Source: Flaviflagellibacter sp963786225 (lineage in GTDB: Bacteria > Pseudomonadota > Alphaproteobacteria > Rhizobiales > Methylopilaceae). Taken from it: DNA of 64,000 nt. Of this stretch, positions 45,840 to 55,994 are shown piece after piece (positions within the stretch are counted from its first letter, which is position 1; every line of letters starts with the position of its first letter). Position numbers and translations under genes: made by a program. Below the pieces are notes generated by a model. The model was not told the DNA's origin and did not search any database. It saw only the letters and a list, made by a program, of their open reading frames with translations. Where the stretch lies: positions 124,001-188,000 of the forward strand of contig CAWAYQ010000016.1 of the NCBI GenBank assembly GCA_963786225.1, written 5' to 3'.

Positions 45840-47642
45840 TCACAGATTCGGCCCTTTTTGGCCTGATCCCGCCCGGGGCTTGGCCAAAGCCTGGATCTGA
45901 CCGCCAAGTCCAAGCGCCGCCTTCATTTTTTTGTCCGTGCCGTAGACGTCGGGACGGGTCAGAAGGCTGCCGTCGGCGAGGACTTCGGCCGTGAAGTAGG
46001 CGATGTGGATCGGGATTTTGTGGGCGAGGTCGATTCTGCGCTCGTCCGAGCCGCCGACCATGCTCTTCAGCTTTTTGCCGTTATACGCGGTGTCTTCCAG
46101 GAGCACGTCGGCCAGCGAGAAGGGGTCCTGAACGCGGATGCAGCCATGGCTGAGCGCGCGCATGTCCTTCGCGAACAGGTTGCGCGTCGGCGTGTCGTGC
46201 AGGTAGACCGAGTGCTTGTTGGGGAACATGAACTTGATGTGGCCGAGGGCGTTGTCTTCGCCCGGCGGCTGGCGGATGCGCAGCGTCTTCATGTTGGTCG
46301 AAAACCAGTCGACCGCCGTCGAGTTGATGATGACCGGCCGCTTCGACGACACGTCGAGGACCTGGAAGCCCTGACGCTCGAGATAGGTCGGATCCTGCTG
46401 CAGCTTCGGCAGCATTTCCTTGGACGCGATCGAGACCGGCACGTTCCAGGACGGGTTGACGATGATGTGCTCCATCTCGTCGGAGAAGATCGGCGAGGGG
46501 TTCTGTTTGCTGCCCGTAATGACGCGCGTTTCGTGGATCACCTCCCCGTCGCGGACGATGCGGGCCATGAACTCCGGCACGTTGACGAAGATATGGGTCT
46601 GGCCGAGTTCGCGCGGCAGCCAGCGCCAGCGCTCCATGTTGACGAGGATGAGCGCAGTCGGATCCTCGATCGCCGCGGCGTCGTTCAGGAGATGAATCGT
46701 CTGATTGCCGAGCACGCCGTCGGAATTCAGCCCGCTGCGCTTCTGGAACGCCTGGACGGAAGAGACAAGTGCGGGATCGTAGGTGCGGCTGTCGATTTCC
46801 GCCGTCTCGCCGTCGGCGGTACGAACCTCGGTGGTGACTCTCGGCAGGCCGAAGCGGACGCGCAGCAGCGGCACGCGCGGATCCAGTCCGCCGGGCCTCA
46901 GGCTTTTCTTCGCGGTCGGAATTTCCGGCGGCGGCGAAGCGGCAGGTTCGTTCGCGGCCTGTTTTAGCTCGGCGAGTTTCTTCTTCAGCGCACGGAAGCC
47001 GGGATGAGGCGGATTGTAGGTATCGAGCCAATCGGCGGCATCGTCCTGCGTGGCCATGAGGTTGAGGATCTGGCCGCGCGCCGGATAGGACGGCTCGGGT
47101 GTGATGAGCGGGCTGAGACTCGAGGGGACGAGACGCCCGCCCTGTGCCTGGCGGGCATAGGCGGTAACGGCGCGTGACAGTGCGACCTCGGCGGCGGCGA
47201 GCTGTTCGGGCGAGCCGTCGGTCGCTGCGGCGTCGGGCAGGAAATAGGCCGAGGGGTCGAGGCCGTCCTCGTCCGCGCGCTTGATGCGCTCCATGACGGC
47301 CAACGCCTTCGCATTCAGTTTGCCGTCCGCGATCCAGATCGGCGCGTTGCTGCGCATCGCATAGAAGTTCAGGAGATCGGCGTTCTCCTTGGATTCCTTC
47401 AGCCGCTTGGCAATCAGGCCTTCGACGGTTTCCGTCGGCGGCGGGGCGATCACTTCGGAATAGCGGTCGGGATCGGATTTCGGGCTCGTCGCCATCGGCG
47501 TGACGATCTGCGATTCCGGCGCAGCCAGAACCGGGCCCGTATCCTCAAGGGCCGGGCCTGTCTCCTGAAGAGACTGAGCAAAGGCAGGCATCGCGACCAG
47601 TGAGGCCGCGAGCAGAATTCCGGTGAAGCGCAATCCGCACAT
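45840..47642 (-). CDS. L,D-transpeptidase (YcbB/LdtD type)
   Basis: A 600-residue precursor with a signal peptide (ending PAFA), an N-terminal scaffold domain, a peptidoglycan-binding domain (SVQAFQKRSGLNSDGVLGNQT) and a YkuD catalytic domain with the active-site motif SHGCIRVQDP. Makes 3-3 cross-links or attaches proteins to peptidoglycan. ATG at 47642 stands nine bases after GAGGAG; the ATG at 47651 overlaps that ribosome site, so the later start is chosen. Adjacent to the DUF882 gene in the same direction. Confidence 0.92.
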   Translation of the reverse strand: MCGLRFTGILLAASLVAMPAFAQSLQETGPALEDTGPVLAAPESQIVTPMATSPKSDPDRYSEVIAPPPTETVEGLIAKRLKESKENADLLNFYAMRSNAPIWIADGKLNAKALAVMERIKRADEDGLDPSAYFLPDAAATDGSPEQLAAAEVALSRAVTAYARQAQGGRLVPSSLSPLITPEPSYPARGQILNLMATQDDAADWLDTYNPPHPGFRALKKKLAELKQAANEPAASPPPEIPTAKKSLRPGGLDPRVPLLRVRFGLPRVTTEVRTADGETAEIDSRTYDPALVSSVQAFQKRSGLNSDGVLGNQTIHLLNDAAAIEDPTALILVNMERWRWLPRELGQTHIFVNVPEFMARIVRDGEVIHETRVITGSKQNPSPIFSDEMEHIIVNPSWNVPVSIASKEMLPKLQQDPTYLERQGFQVLDVSSKRPVIINSTAVDWFSTNMKTLRIRQPPGEDNALGHIKFMFPNKHSVYLHDTPTRNLFAKDMRALSHGCIRVQDPFSLADVLLEDTAYNGKKLKSMVGGSDERRIDLAHKIPIHIAYFTAEVLADGSLLTRPDVYGTDKKMKAALGLGGQIQALAKPRAGSGQKGPNL

Positions 47643-47711
47643 TACGCACATCTCCTCAGCCCATCGTGTGTATGCCTGTCCGCGCGTGATCTGGGAATCA
47701 CAAAGGCGCGT

Positions 47712-49187
47712 TCAGGCGGCTTCTTCCGGAGACTTCGTGTCCGGCGAGCCACAAAGCTCGCCCTCGAGGTCTAGATCTTTCAACTTGCGGTAGAGCGTGG
47801 AGCGCCCGATCCCGAGGCGGCGCGCGACTTCGGTCATCTGCCCCTCATAGTGCTTGAGTGCGTGCGAGATGGTTTTGCGTTCGATGTCCTCGAGCGGACA
47901 TATGTGTCCATGCGCACCGGTGAGCGAAAGCACGTGGAACGTGTCGGCGGCCGGCGCGGTCGGAGACGCTTGTGGCGGGCGAGGCGGCTCGACGGCGGGC
48001 GCGCCTTGCGCGGCGGCGATCTGCGGGAATTCGGCGACGGTCAGTTCGTCTCCTTCCGCAAGGACGACGGCGCGGAAGATCGCGTTTTCGAGCTGGCGGA
48101 CATTGCCCGGCCAGGGATGCTCTTCGAGAAGCGTGATCGCGGCCGGCGAAATGGAGCGGATGGCGCGGCCTTCCTCGGCCGCGAAACGGGCAAGGAACGA
48201 GCGGGCGAGGGCGCGGATATCGGTTCTGCGGGCGCGAAGTGGCGGAAGCCCGATGGGAAAGACGCCGAGGCGGTAATAGAGGTCCTCGCGGAACAGGCCT
48301 CTCTTCACGAGATCGATGAGATTGGTGTTGGTTGCCGAGATCACGCGGATATCGACCGGAACCGGCCGCTTGCCGCCGACCGGATCGATCTCGCCTTCCT
48401 GTATGGCGCGCAGCAGTTTGACCTGCGCCTCCGGAGGAAGTTCGCCGACCTCGTCGAGGAAGAGGGTGCCGCCGTCCGCTTCGAGGAATTTGCCGGCATG
48501 TTTTTCGGTGGCGCCGGTGAAGGCGCCCCTCTCGTGGCCGAACAGCACGCTCTCCACGAGGTTTTCGGGGATCGCGCCGCAATTGACGGCAACGAACGGC
48601 TTGCCGGCGCGCTCGCTCGAGGCCGCGATGGCGCGGGCGAAGATTTCCTTGCCGGTGCCGGTTTCGCCTTCGAGCAGGACCGCGATGGCGGACGCGGCCG
48701 CGCGGCGCCCGAGATTGAGCGCGGCCTTCATGGCCTCGCTGTTCGAGTGCATGTCCTCGAAGCTCAACGTGCCGGCGACGCGGCGATGGATGCGGCGGAC
48801 CTCGCTTGCGAGCGCATCGGCCTTTAGTGCGTTGCGGATCGAGACCTGGAAGCGCTCCGGCCCGACCGGCTTGACCATGAAATCGGCCGCGCCCGCCCGC
48901 ATTGCGGAAATCACGGTATCGATCGAGCCGTTGCCGGTCTGGACGAGGACCGGGATGTCGACATTGGCTTTGCGCAGCCGCTCCATGACGGCGAAGCCGT
49001 CGAGATCCGGCATGATGAGATCGAGAACGAGAACATCGGCGCCGCCCCGTCCGGGCTGCGTCAGGAGGTCCACGGCATCCGAGCCGTTGTCCATGACGAC
49101 CGGCTCATAGCCGAACCGGCGCGCCATCGCCTCCAGAAGGCGGCGCTGGACCGGATCGTCGTCGACAATAAGGATCGTGCCGCTCAT
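47712..49187 (-). CDS. NtrC-family sigma-54-dependent response regulator
   Basis: A 491-residue regulator: receiver domain with D56, AAA+ domain with Walker A GETGTGKE (174-181) and the sigma-54 contact loop GAFTGA (221-226), then a Fis-type helix-turn-helix at the C terminus (MTEVARRLGIGRSTLYRKLKDL). No histidine kinase is adjacent, so its signal is unknown; the L,D-transpeptidase lies directly downstream. Confidence 0.95.
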   Translation of the reverse strand: MSGTILIVDDDPVQRRLLEAMARRFGYEPVVMDNGSDAVDLLTQPGRGGADVLVLDLIMPDLDGFAVMERLRKANVDIPVLVQTGNGSIDTVISAMRAGAADFMVKPVGPERFQVSIRNALKADALASEVRRIHRRVAGTLSFEDMHSNSEAMKAALNLGRRAAASAIAVLLEGETGTGKEIFARAIAASSERAGKPFVAVNCGAIPENLVESVLFGHERGAFTGATEKHAGKFLEADGGTLFLDEVGELPPEAQVKLLRAIQEGEIDPVGGKRPVPVDIRVISATNTNLIDLVKRGLFREDLYYRLGVFPIGLPPLRARRTDIRALARSFLARFAAEEGRAIRSISPAAITLLEEHPWPGNVRQLENAIFRAVVLAEGDELTVAEFPQIAAAQGAPAVEPPRPPQASPTAPAADTFHVLSLTGAHGHICPLEDIERKTISHALKHYEGQMTEVARRLGIGRSTLYRKLKDLDLEGELCGSPDTKSPEEAA

Positions 49188-49378
49188 CGGCCGTTGGTCT
49201 CGCGCCCCGGGGATTCGGCCGTCATCGTGGCTGCGGAACGTAAACAGAGGCTTAAGTTTTCGCGTCCGGGCGTCTCATTTTGGCATCCGCGCCGGCCCGA
49301 TGCGGAAGGTTCGGGTTGATCCGGACACCCTGGAGCGCGATATGCTGACCCTGAACTCTCCTTTTGCGAGGTCCGCAC

Positions 49379-51211
49379 GTGCGACTGCCTGCTCCCGTTT
49401 TCGACGCCGCCGACAAAGCCGCCGATTCCAAGCTCGGCGACCTGCCGGAATGGAACCTCGACGATCTCTACACCGGCATGGACGCTCCCGAGCTTCTGGC
49501 CGATCTCGCCCGGGCCGATGCCGATGCATCGGCCTTCGCCGACAGGTTCAAGGGCAAGCTCGACGATCTCGCGGCCGGCGACGGTTCGGGTCTGCTCGAG
49601 GCGGTGAAGGCCTATGAGGCGCTGGACGATCTGATGGGGCGGATCGGCTCCTTCGCCGGCCTTGTTTATGCGGGCGACACGACCGACCCGAAACGCGCGA
49701 AATTCTACGGCGATGTGTCCGAGAAGCTGACGAATGCGTCCTCGCATCTTCTGTTCTTCGCGCTCGAACTGAACGCGATCGAGGACGAGGTTCTGGACCG
49801 CGCGCTCAACACTCCCGGCCTCGACCGCTACCGGCCGTTCTTCGACGATGTGCGCAAGGAGCGCCCGCACCAGCTGGAAGCGCGCGTGGAACAACTGTTC
49901 CATGAAAAATACACGACCGGTCGCGGCGCCTGGAACCGGCTGTTCGACGAGACGATCGCGGCGTTGCAATTCGAGGTCGACGGCACGACGCTGCCCTTGG
50001 AGCGCACGCTGAACCTGATGCAGGAGCCGGAGGAGGCCGTGCGCAAGGCGGCGTCGGAGGCCTTGGCGAAGACGTTCACGGAAAATCTGCGCACCTTCAC
50101 GCTCATCACCAATACCCTGGCCAAGGACAAGGAAATCTCGGACCGCTGGCGGTCGTTCGAGGATGTCGCGGATTCGCGGCATCTGGCGAACCGCGTCGAG
50201 CGCGAGGTTGTGGACGCCCTGGTTTCGTCCGTACGCACCGCCTATCCGCGCCTGTCGCACCGCTATTACGCCCTGAAGGCGAAGTGGTTCGGCAAGGACA
50301 GGCTGGAGCATTGGGACCGCAACGCGCCGCTGCCGAAGGTGGAACAGCGAACGATCTCGTGGACCGAGGCGCGCGACACGGTGCTGTCCGCCTATGGCGG
50401 GTTCTCGCCCAAGATGGCCGACATCGCACAACAATTCTTCGACAAGAGCTGGATCGACGCGCCGGCCCGTCCCGGCAAGTCGCCGGGGGCGTTCGCCCAT
50501 CCGACGACGCCGTCGGCGCACCCTTACGTGCTCGTGAATTATCTCGGCAAGCCGCGCGATGTGATGACGCTCGCCCATGAACTCGGGCATGGCGTGCATC
50601 AGGTTCTCGCCGCGCCGAACGGGCCCTTGATGGCGCCGACCCCGCTGACGCTCGCCGAAACCGCGAGCGTGTTCGGCGAGATGCTGACCTTCCGCAAGAT
50701 CCTCGACGGCACCACCGACCCGGTGCAGAAAAAGGCGCTCCTCGCCTCCAAGGTCGAGGACATGCTGAACACCGTGGTGCGGCAGATCGCGTTCTACACC
50801 TTCGAGCGCAAGGTCCACACCGAGCGCCGCGAAAAGGGCGAGCTGACGAGCGAGCGGCTGAACGAGATCTGGCTTGAAGTGCAGGTCGAGAGCCTCGGCC
50901 CGTCCATACGCTTCAATCCGGGCTATGAGGTGTTCTGGACCTATATCGGCCACTTCATCCATTCGCCGTTCTACGTCTACGCCTATGCCTTCGGCGATTG
51001 CCTCGTGAACTCGCTCTATGCGGTCTACGAAAAGTCGCATGACGGCTTTGCGGCGCGCTATTTCGAACTGCTCGCGGCGGGCGGCACCAAGCATCATTCC
51101 GAGCTTCTGAAGCCGTTCGGCCTCGATGCGCGCGATCCGGCATTCTGGCAGACCGGCCTCAACCTCATCGAGCGCATGATCGGCGAACTGGAGGAACTGG
51201 AGACGGCGTGA
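49379..51211 (+). CDS. pepF: Oligoendopeptidase F (M3 family)
   Basis: A 610-residue cytosolic metallopeptidase with the zinc motif HELGHGVHQ and the downstream glutamate in the LAETASVFGEML stretch, as in PepF. It cleaves short peptides. The best start is GTG at 49379, seven bases after GAGG; an in-frame TTG lies 15 bases upstream. Its stop overlaps the GTG of the next gene. Confidence 0.92.
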   Translation: MRLPAPVFDAADKAADSKLGDLPEWNLDDLYTGMDAPELLADLARADADASAFADRFKGKLDDLAAGDGSGLLEAVKAYEALDDLMGRIGSFAGLVYAGDTTDPKRAKFYGDVSEKLTNASSHLLFFALELNAIEDEVLDRALNTPGLDRYRPFFDDVRKERPHQLEARVEQLFHEKYTTGRGAWNRLFDETIAALQFEVDGTTLPLERTLNLMQEPEEAVRKAASEALAKTFTENLRTFTLITNTLAKDKEISDRWRSFEDVADSRHLANRVEREVVDALVSSVRTAYPRLSHRYYALKAKWFGKDRLEHWDRNAPLPKVEQRTISWTEARDTVLSAYGGFSPKMADIAQQFFDKSWIDAPARPGKSPGAFAHPTTPSAHPYVLVNYLGKPRDVMTLAHELGHGVHQVLAAPNGPLMAPTPLTLAETASVFGEMLTFRKILDGTTDPVQKKALLASKVEDMLNTVVRQIAFYTFERKVHTERREKGELTSERLNEIWLEVQVESLGPSIRFNPGYEVFWTYIGHFIHSPFYVYAYAFGDCLVNSLYAVYEKSHDGFAARYFELLAAGGTKHHSELLKPFGLDARDPAFWQTGLNLIERMIGELEELETA

Positions 51212-52113
51212 CAACGGAAACGGCATCGTTTCGGCACACGCCCTATGACGGTTCGCACAAGCCGTTTTCGATCGGCCTCGGCATTCTCGATCTGAAGGAC
51301 TGGATCGAGACCGGCGAACATCTTCCGCGCTATCTCGACGAGAAGGAGCGGCTGTTCGCGGCCGACCTCGACGCCGTGTTTCGCGAAGAGACGGAGACGC
51401 GCCCGGCGCAGCAGGAAGTGCTGGATCTCCTCACAGTGCATCTCACTGAGCGGTTTCCGGATATCTACCGGCGCGAGGGCGCCCGCATTCACATCGCCCC
51501 CGCGTCGCGCACCGTCGATCTCGACGGCGGCGAGGCACCGCTCCTGACGGCGTCGAAACTTGTGCAGGAAGATCTCTGCCTGATGCGCGACGGGCCCGGC
51601 GGCTATCGCCTCGCGGCGGCGAGCCTGTGCTTTCCCTCGTCATGGTCGCTCACGGAAAAATTCGGCCGGACCCTCGACGGGCTGCACGAGAATGTGCCGG
51701 GCTACCGCGAAAATCTCGGCGGCCGGATGAACCGCATCTTCGCGAACATGAAAACCGAACTGCCGACGACACGCCTGAACTGGTCGCTTTATGCCGACGA
51801 CGAACTGCACCATCCGGCATCGAAATCCCGGCCCCGCAACTGGTTCGAGCATGGGGCGGAGGCGGCCTTCGTGCGGGTCGAGCGCCAGACATTGAGGCGC
51901 CTTCCGGACTCCGGGGACGTGCTGTTTACCATCGGGATTCATATCGATCCGGTGGCGGCCTTCCGCACCCATCCGGAGGGCGCCCGCCTGGCCGCTTCTC
52001 TCAGGGACGACATAATGCGCCTCGATGAGGGTCAGCTTGCCTACAAGGCACTGAAGCAGGCCCGGGATCGCATGGTGGATGCTCTGGAGAAGATCGCCGC
52101 CGCCGAGGGTTGA
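51208..52113 (+). CDS. DUF3445 protein, haem-dependent oxidative N-demethylase-like
   Basis: A 301-residue protein matching DUF3445: KPFSIGLGILDLKDWIE, LVQEDLCLMR, ASLCFPSSWSLTEKFGRTLDGLHENVPGY and LNWSLYADDELHHP. Characterised members of this family use haem to demethylate amines oxidatively. The start is GTG within the pepF stop (GTGA), so the pair is coupled. The substrate here is unknown. Confidence 0.87.
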   Translation: MTTETASFRHTPYDGSHKPFSIGLGILDLKDWIETGEHLPRYLDEKERLFAADLDAVFREETETRPAQQEVLDLLTVHLTERFPDIYRREGARIHIAPASRTVDLDGGEAPLLTASKLVQEDLCLMRDGPGGYRLAAASLCFPSSWSLTEKFGRTLDGLHENVPGYRENLGGRMNRIFANMKTELPTTRLNWSLYADDELHHPASKSRPRNWFEHGAEAAFVRVERQTLRRLPDSGDVLFTIGIHIDPVAAFRTHPEGARLAASLRDDIMRLDEGQLAYKALKQARDRMVDALEKIAAAEG

Positions 52114-52227
52114 GGTGCGGCGACGCGGCGCGCCCGGACATGGCGTTTTTGTGGCCGGAGCGTTGCCCTGTCTGATGCTTTCGGATAAAGCGGCGGCGGT
52201 ATTCCATCCATTTCAGCGGGGGAAGGC

Positions 52228-52515
52228 ATGGCCGAGCACGGCAAGACGGAATATGCGACCGCAACCGGCAATGATTATGCCGAGCACGAGGCGACCTACC
52301 TCAATGTGATGAAGCTTACGAAGGTTGGGACGGTTGCCGTCCTTGCCGGTGTCGTGGCCTTGGCCATCCACGGCACGACCAATTCCATCTTCTGGAGCGT
52401 CTTCGGCGTCGTCGCCGCGCTCATCACGCTTTTCTACGGGCTTTTCAAAGACACCGTCGTCCCGACGGCCGTCGTTCTCGTTTTCCTGCTCATCGTCTGG
52501 GCTTTCCTGGTCTGA
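52228..52515 (+). CDS. aa3-type cytochrome c oxidase subunit IV
   Basis: A 95-residue protein with a hydrophilic N terminus (YAEHEATYLNVMKLTKVG) and two hydrophobic segments, as in the small bacterial aa3-oxidase subunit IV family (PF07835). It ends four bases before pntAA, and no other oxidase gene is near, so it is co-transcribed with the transhydrogenase. Confidence 0.87.
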   Translation: MAEHGKTEYATATGNDYAEHEATYLNVMKLTKVGTVAVLAGVVALAIHGTTNSIFWSVFGVVAALITLFYGLFKDTVVPTAVVLVFLLIVWAFLV

Positions 52516-52519
52516 TCTC

Positions 52520-53812
52520 ATGCGTATTGCCGTACTCAGTGAAACTGAAGCCAATGAAGCGCGCGTTGCCGCGACCCCGGAAACCGTCAAGAAATTGATC
52601 GGTCTCGGGGCCGAAATCGCGATCGAATCCGGAGCGGGCGAAAAGTCCGGCATCCTGGACAGCGAGTACAAGGCCGCCGGCGCCAGCCTGGTGTCGAACG
52701 CGGCCAAGGCCGTCGCGGGTGCCGACGTCGTGCTGTCCGTGCGCCGTCCGGACGCCGCGCAGCTCAAGGGCGTGAACGCCGGCGCCGCGGTGATCGCGAT
52801 CGCCGATCCCTACGGCAACGAAGCCGACCTCAAGAGCATCGCCGGCACCAAGGCGTCCCTGTTTGCGATGGAGCTGATGCCGCGCATCACCCGCGCGCAG
52901 GTGATGGACGTGCTGTCCTCGCAGGCGAACCTCGCGGGCTATCGCGCCGTGATCGACGCCTCGGCGGAATATGGCCGCGCCTTCCCGATGATGATGACGG
53001 CGGCGGGCACGGTCCCGGCCGCGCGCGTGTTCGTCATGGGCGTCGGCGTCGCGGGCCTTCAGGCCATCGCCACCGCGCGCCGCCTCGGCGCCATCGTCAC
53101 GGCGACGGACGTTCGTCCGGCCACGAAGGAACAGGTCGAGTCACTCGGCGCGAAGTTCATCGCGGTCGAGAACGAAGAATTCAAACAGGCCGAGACATCC
53201 GGCGGCTACGCCAAGGAGATGTCGAAGGATTATCAGAAACTGCAGGCCGAACTCGTCGCCGCGCACATCGCCAAGCAGGACATCGTCATTACGACGGCGT
53301 TGATCCCGGGCCGTGCGGCGCCGGTTCTCGTCTCGAAAGAGATGGTCGCCTCGATGAAGCCCGGCTCGGTCCTGATCGATCTCGCGGTCGAGCGCGGCGG
53401 CAATGTCGAAGGCGTGAAGCCCGGCAAGATCGTCGAGACGAACGGCGTCAAGATCGTCGGCCATCTCAACGTCGCGGGCCGCCTCGCGGCGTCCGCCTCG
53501 GCGCTTTATGCGCGCAACCTTTTCGCCTTCGTCGAAACGCTGATCGACAAGGAAAAGAAGGTTCTGAACATCAATTGGGACGACGAACTCGTGAAGGCGA
53601 CCGCGCTGACGCGCGGCGGTTCGATCGTCCATCCGCAGTTCGGCGGCAAGACCGACAAGTCCGGGGCCGACAAGCCTGCGTCCGAGAAGCCTGCGGCCGA
53701 GAAGGCCGAGAAGGCAGCGAAGAAGGACGCGGCGCCGAAGGCAGCAAAGTCGGCCGCGACCAAATCGGCGAAGCCCGCCGCGAAATCCAAATCCAAGTCC
53801 AAGGGAGCCTGA
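52520..53812 (+). CDS. pntAA: NAD(P) transhydrogenase subunit alpha part 1 (domain I)
   Basis: Binds NAD(H) outside the membrane part of the proton-translocating transhydrogenase. 430 residues, starting MRIAVLSETEANEARVAATP, with the dinucleotide loop VFVMGVGVAGLQAIATA. The last 55 residues are a Lys/Ala/Ser-rich tail absent from most relatives, probably flexible. Start at 52520 directly follows the oxidase subunit stop; the ribosome site is weak, so coupling is likely. Confidence 0.95.
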   Translation: MRIAVLSETEANEARVAATPETVKKLIGLGAEIAIESGAGEKSGILDSEYKAAGASLVSNAAKAVAGADVVLSVRRPDAAQLKGVNAGAAVIAIADPYGNEADLKSIAGTKASLFAMELMPRITRAQVMDVLSSQANLAGYRAVIDASAEYGRAFPMMMTAAGTVPAARVFVMGVGVAGLQAIATARRLGAIVTATDVRPATKEQVESLGAKFIAVENEEFKQAETSGGYAKEMSKDYQKLQAELVAAHIAKQDIVITTALIPGRAAPVLVSKEMVASMKPGSVLIDLAVERGGNVEGVKPGKIVETNGVKIVGHLNVAGRLAASASALYARNLFAFVETLIDKEKKVLNINWDDELVKATALTRGGSIVHPQFGGKTDKSGADKPASEKPAAEKAEKAAKKDAAPKAAKSAATKSAKPAAKSKSKSKGA

Positions 53813-53813
53813 C

Positions 53814-54194
53814 ATGATTCAGCTCGCTCAGGCGTCCGTACCGAACGAGGCCGTCGCCGACGGTATTGCCGGCGCCGTGCACGCCGCGACCGGCATCGAT
53901 CCGTTCGTTTTCCGCTTCGCGATCTTCGTGCTCGCGATTTTCGTCGGCTATTACGTGGTGTGGAGCGTGACGCCCGCGCTGCACACGCCTCTGATGGCCG
54001 TCACCAACGCGATCTCTTCGGTGATCGTGGTCGGCGCGCTGCTGTCGGTCGGGGTCGATTTCGCCATTGGCGGCGAAGGCGCAGGCTGGGCGCGCGCGCT
54101 TGGCTTCGGCGCTCTCGTCCTCGCCTCCGTGAACATTTTCGGCGGCTTCCTCGTCACCCAGCGCATGCTGGCCATGTACAAGAAGAAGGGCTGA
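53814..54194 (+). CDS. pntAB: NAD(P) transhydrogenase subunit alpha part 2
   Basis: A 126-residue membrane part with three to four helices (FRFAIFVLAIFVGYYVVWSV, NAISSVIVVGALLSVG, VLASVNIFGGFLVTQRMLAMYKKKG). Split alpha subunits of this kind are the rule in alphaproteobacteria such as Rhodospirillum. Confidence 0.94.
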   Translation: MIQLAQASVPNEAVADGIAGAVHAATGIDPFVFRFAIFVLAIFVGYYVVWSVTPALHTPLMAVTNAISSVIVVGALLSVGVDFAIGGEGAGWARALGFGALVLASVNIFGGFLVTQRMLAMYKKKG

Positions 54195-54200
54195 CGCGCC

Positions 54201-55604
54201 GTGATCAACATCAACATCGCCCAGTTCCTCTATCTCGCGGCGGGCATTCTCTTCATTCTCGCACTGCGCGGCCTGTCGCATCCGACGACGTCGCGTCGGG
54301 GCAATCAGTTCGGCATGCTCGGAATGGGCATCGCCATTGTAACGACGCTCGTGATTTCGCCGCCGACCGGTTTCTTCGGTTGGGTTCTGGTCGTGGCCGG
54401 CCTTGCCATCGGCGGCGGCATCGGTGCGGCGATCGCAAAGCGCATCTCGATGACCGACATGCCGCAGCTCGTCGCGGCGTTCCATTCGCTGGTCGGCCTT
54501 GCCGCCGTCCTGGTCGCCGCCGGTGCGCTCTATGCGCCTGAAGCGTTCGGTATCGGCGCGCCGGGCTCCATCCACGGTTCGAGCCTGATCGAAATGTCGA
54601 TCGGCGTCGCGATCGGCGCCATGACCTTCACGGGCTCGATCATCGCGTTCCTCAAGCTCGCGGCTCTGATGTCGGGCAAGCCGATCATCCTGCCGGCACG
54701 CCATCTCCTGAACATCGCGCTCGCGGTCGGCCTCCTCGTGCTGATCGGCGTGTTCTTCGTCACGCAGAACCACATGGTGTTCTGGGCGATCACGGTCGTC
54801 GCGCTCGTACTCGGCGTCACGCTCATCATCCCGATCGGCGGCGCGGACATGCCCGTCGTCGTGTCGATGCTGAACTCGTATTCGGGTTGGGCCGCGGCCG
54901 GCATCGGCTTCACGCTCGGCAATCTCGCGCTCATCATCACCGGCGCGCTCGTCGGCTCGTCGGGCGCGATCCTCAGCTACATCATGTGCAAAGGCATGAA
55001 CCGGAGCTTCTTCTCCGTGATCCTCGGCGGCTTCGGCGGCGAGGTCGCGGCGGGCGCCGGCCATGTCGAGACGCGCCCTGTGAAGCAGGGTTCGGCCGAC
55101 GACGCCGCCTTCATCATGAAGAACGCCGAAAAGGTCATCATCGTGCCTGGCTACGGCATGGCGGTCGCGCAGGCGCAGCATGCGACGCGCGAAATGGCCG
55201 ACCTGCTGAAGAAGGGCGGCGTCGAAGTGAAGTACGCCATTCATCCGGTCGCGGGACGTATGCCCGGCCACATGAACGTGCTGCTCGCCGAAGCGAACGT
55301 GCCTTACGACGAGGTGTTCGAGCTCGAAGACATCAATGCCGAGTTCGCACAGGCGGACGTGGCCTTTGTCATCGGCGCGAACGACGTGACGAACCCGGTC
55401 GCCAAGACCGATCCGAAATCGTCGATCTACGGCATGCCGATCCTCGACGTCGAGAAGGCCAAGACGGTGCTGTTCATCAAGCGCGGCATGGGCTCGGGCT
55501 ATGCCGGCGTCGAGAACGAGCTGTTCTTCCGTCCAAACACGATGATGCTGTTCGGCGACGCCAAGAAAGTGACGGACGCCATCGTGAAGGACCTCGCGGA
55601 GTGA
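54201..55604 (+). CDS. pntB: NAD(P) transhydrogenase subunit beta
   Basis: A 467-residue protein: about eight membrane helices, then the NADP-binding domain III (VIIVPGYGMAVAQAQH, VKYAIHPVAGRMPGHMNVLL, VIGANDVTNPVA). Uses the proton gradient to make NADPH from NADH. Start is GTG. Last gene of the unit; a strong terminator follows. Confidence 0.96.
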   Translation: MININIAQFLYLAAGILFILALRGLSHPTTSRRGNQFGMLGMGIAIVTTLVISPPTGFFGWVLVVAGLAIGGGIGAAIAKRISMTDMPQLVAAFHSLVGLAAVLVAAGALYAPEAFGIGAPGSIHGSSLIEMSIGVAIGAMTFTGSIIAFLKLAALMSGKPIILPARHLLNIALAVGLLVLIGVFFVTQNHMVFWAITVVALVLGVTLIIPIGGADMPVVVSMLNSYSGWAAAGIGFTLGNLALIITGALVGSSGAILSYIMCKGMNRSFFSVILGGFGGEVAAGAGHVETRPVKQGSADDAAFIMKNAEKVIIVPGYGMAVAQAQHATREMADLLKKGGVEVKYAIHPVAGRMPGHMNVLLAEANVPYDEVFELEDINAEFAQADVAFVIGANDVTNPVAKTDPKSSIYGMPILDVEKAKTVLFIKRGMGSGYAGVENELFFRPNTMMLFGDAKKVTDAIVKDLAE

Positions 55605-55630
55605 GGCTGGACGGTCATTGCTGGAAATGC

Positions 55631-55657
55631 AAAAGGGCGCCGCGAGGCGCCCTTTTT
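55631..55657 (+). terminator. Rho-independent terminator of the pnt operon
   Basis: AAAAGGGCGCC, loop GCGA, GGCGCCCTTTTT: an 11-bp stem with a GNRA tetraloop and a T-run, 27 nt after the pntB stop. Confidence 0.92.
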
Positions 55658-55662
55658 CTTTT

Positions 55663-55985
55663 CCCCTCTCCTGCGAAGCGGGAGAGGGTCGAGTCGCGGT
55701 CACGCGACCGGGGTGAGGGCAAGCACGATGCTTGTGATCGTCCCGTTTTCTGACTCAACGCTCAGCTGAGCTCTTCACCTCTCCCGTAAACGGGAGAGGT
55801 CGACGCGTTAGCGTCGAGCGGGAGAGGGGGTTGTTGTAGGAAATGGTGTGATGAGCATCGTGCTTGCCCTCACCCCGGAGCGCTGACGCGCTCTCGACCC
55901 TCTCCCCAGGCAAGTCGGGTGTTCCCGACTTGCCCACTTGAGATCTGAACTCGGGAACACCCGAGTTCAGTGCAGGAGAGGGGAA
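55663..55985. repeat. Cluster of REP-like elements with nested double palindrome
   Basis: Three hairpin units fill the gap between pntB and the TPR gene: a left family A copy, a middle CTCTCCCGTAAACGGGAGAG unit, and a right inverted copy whose tip contains palindromes at 55910-55933 (AAGTCGGG/CCCGACTT) and 55945-55970 (GAACTCGGG/CCCGAGTTC) joined by CCACTTGAGAT. No gene present. Confidence 0.8.
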
Positions 55986-55994
55986 GCAAGAAAC

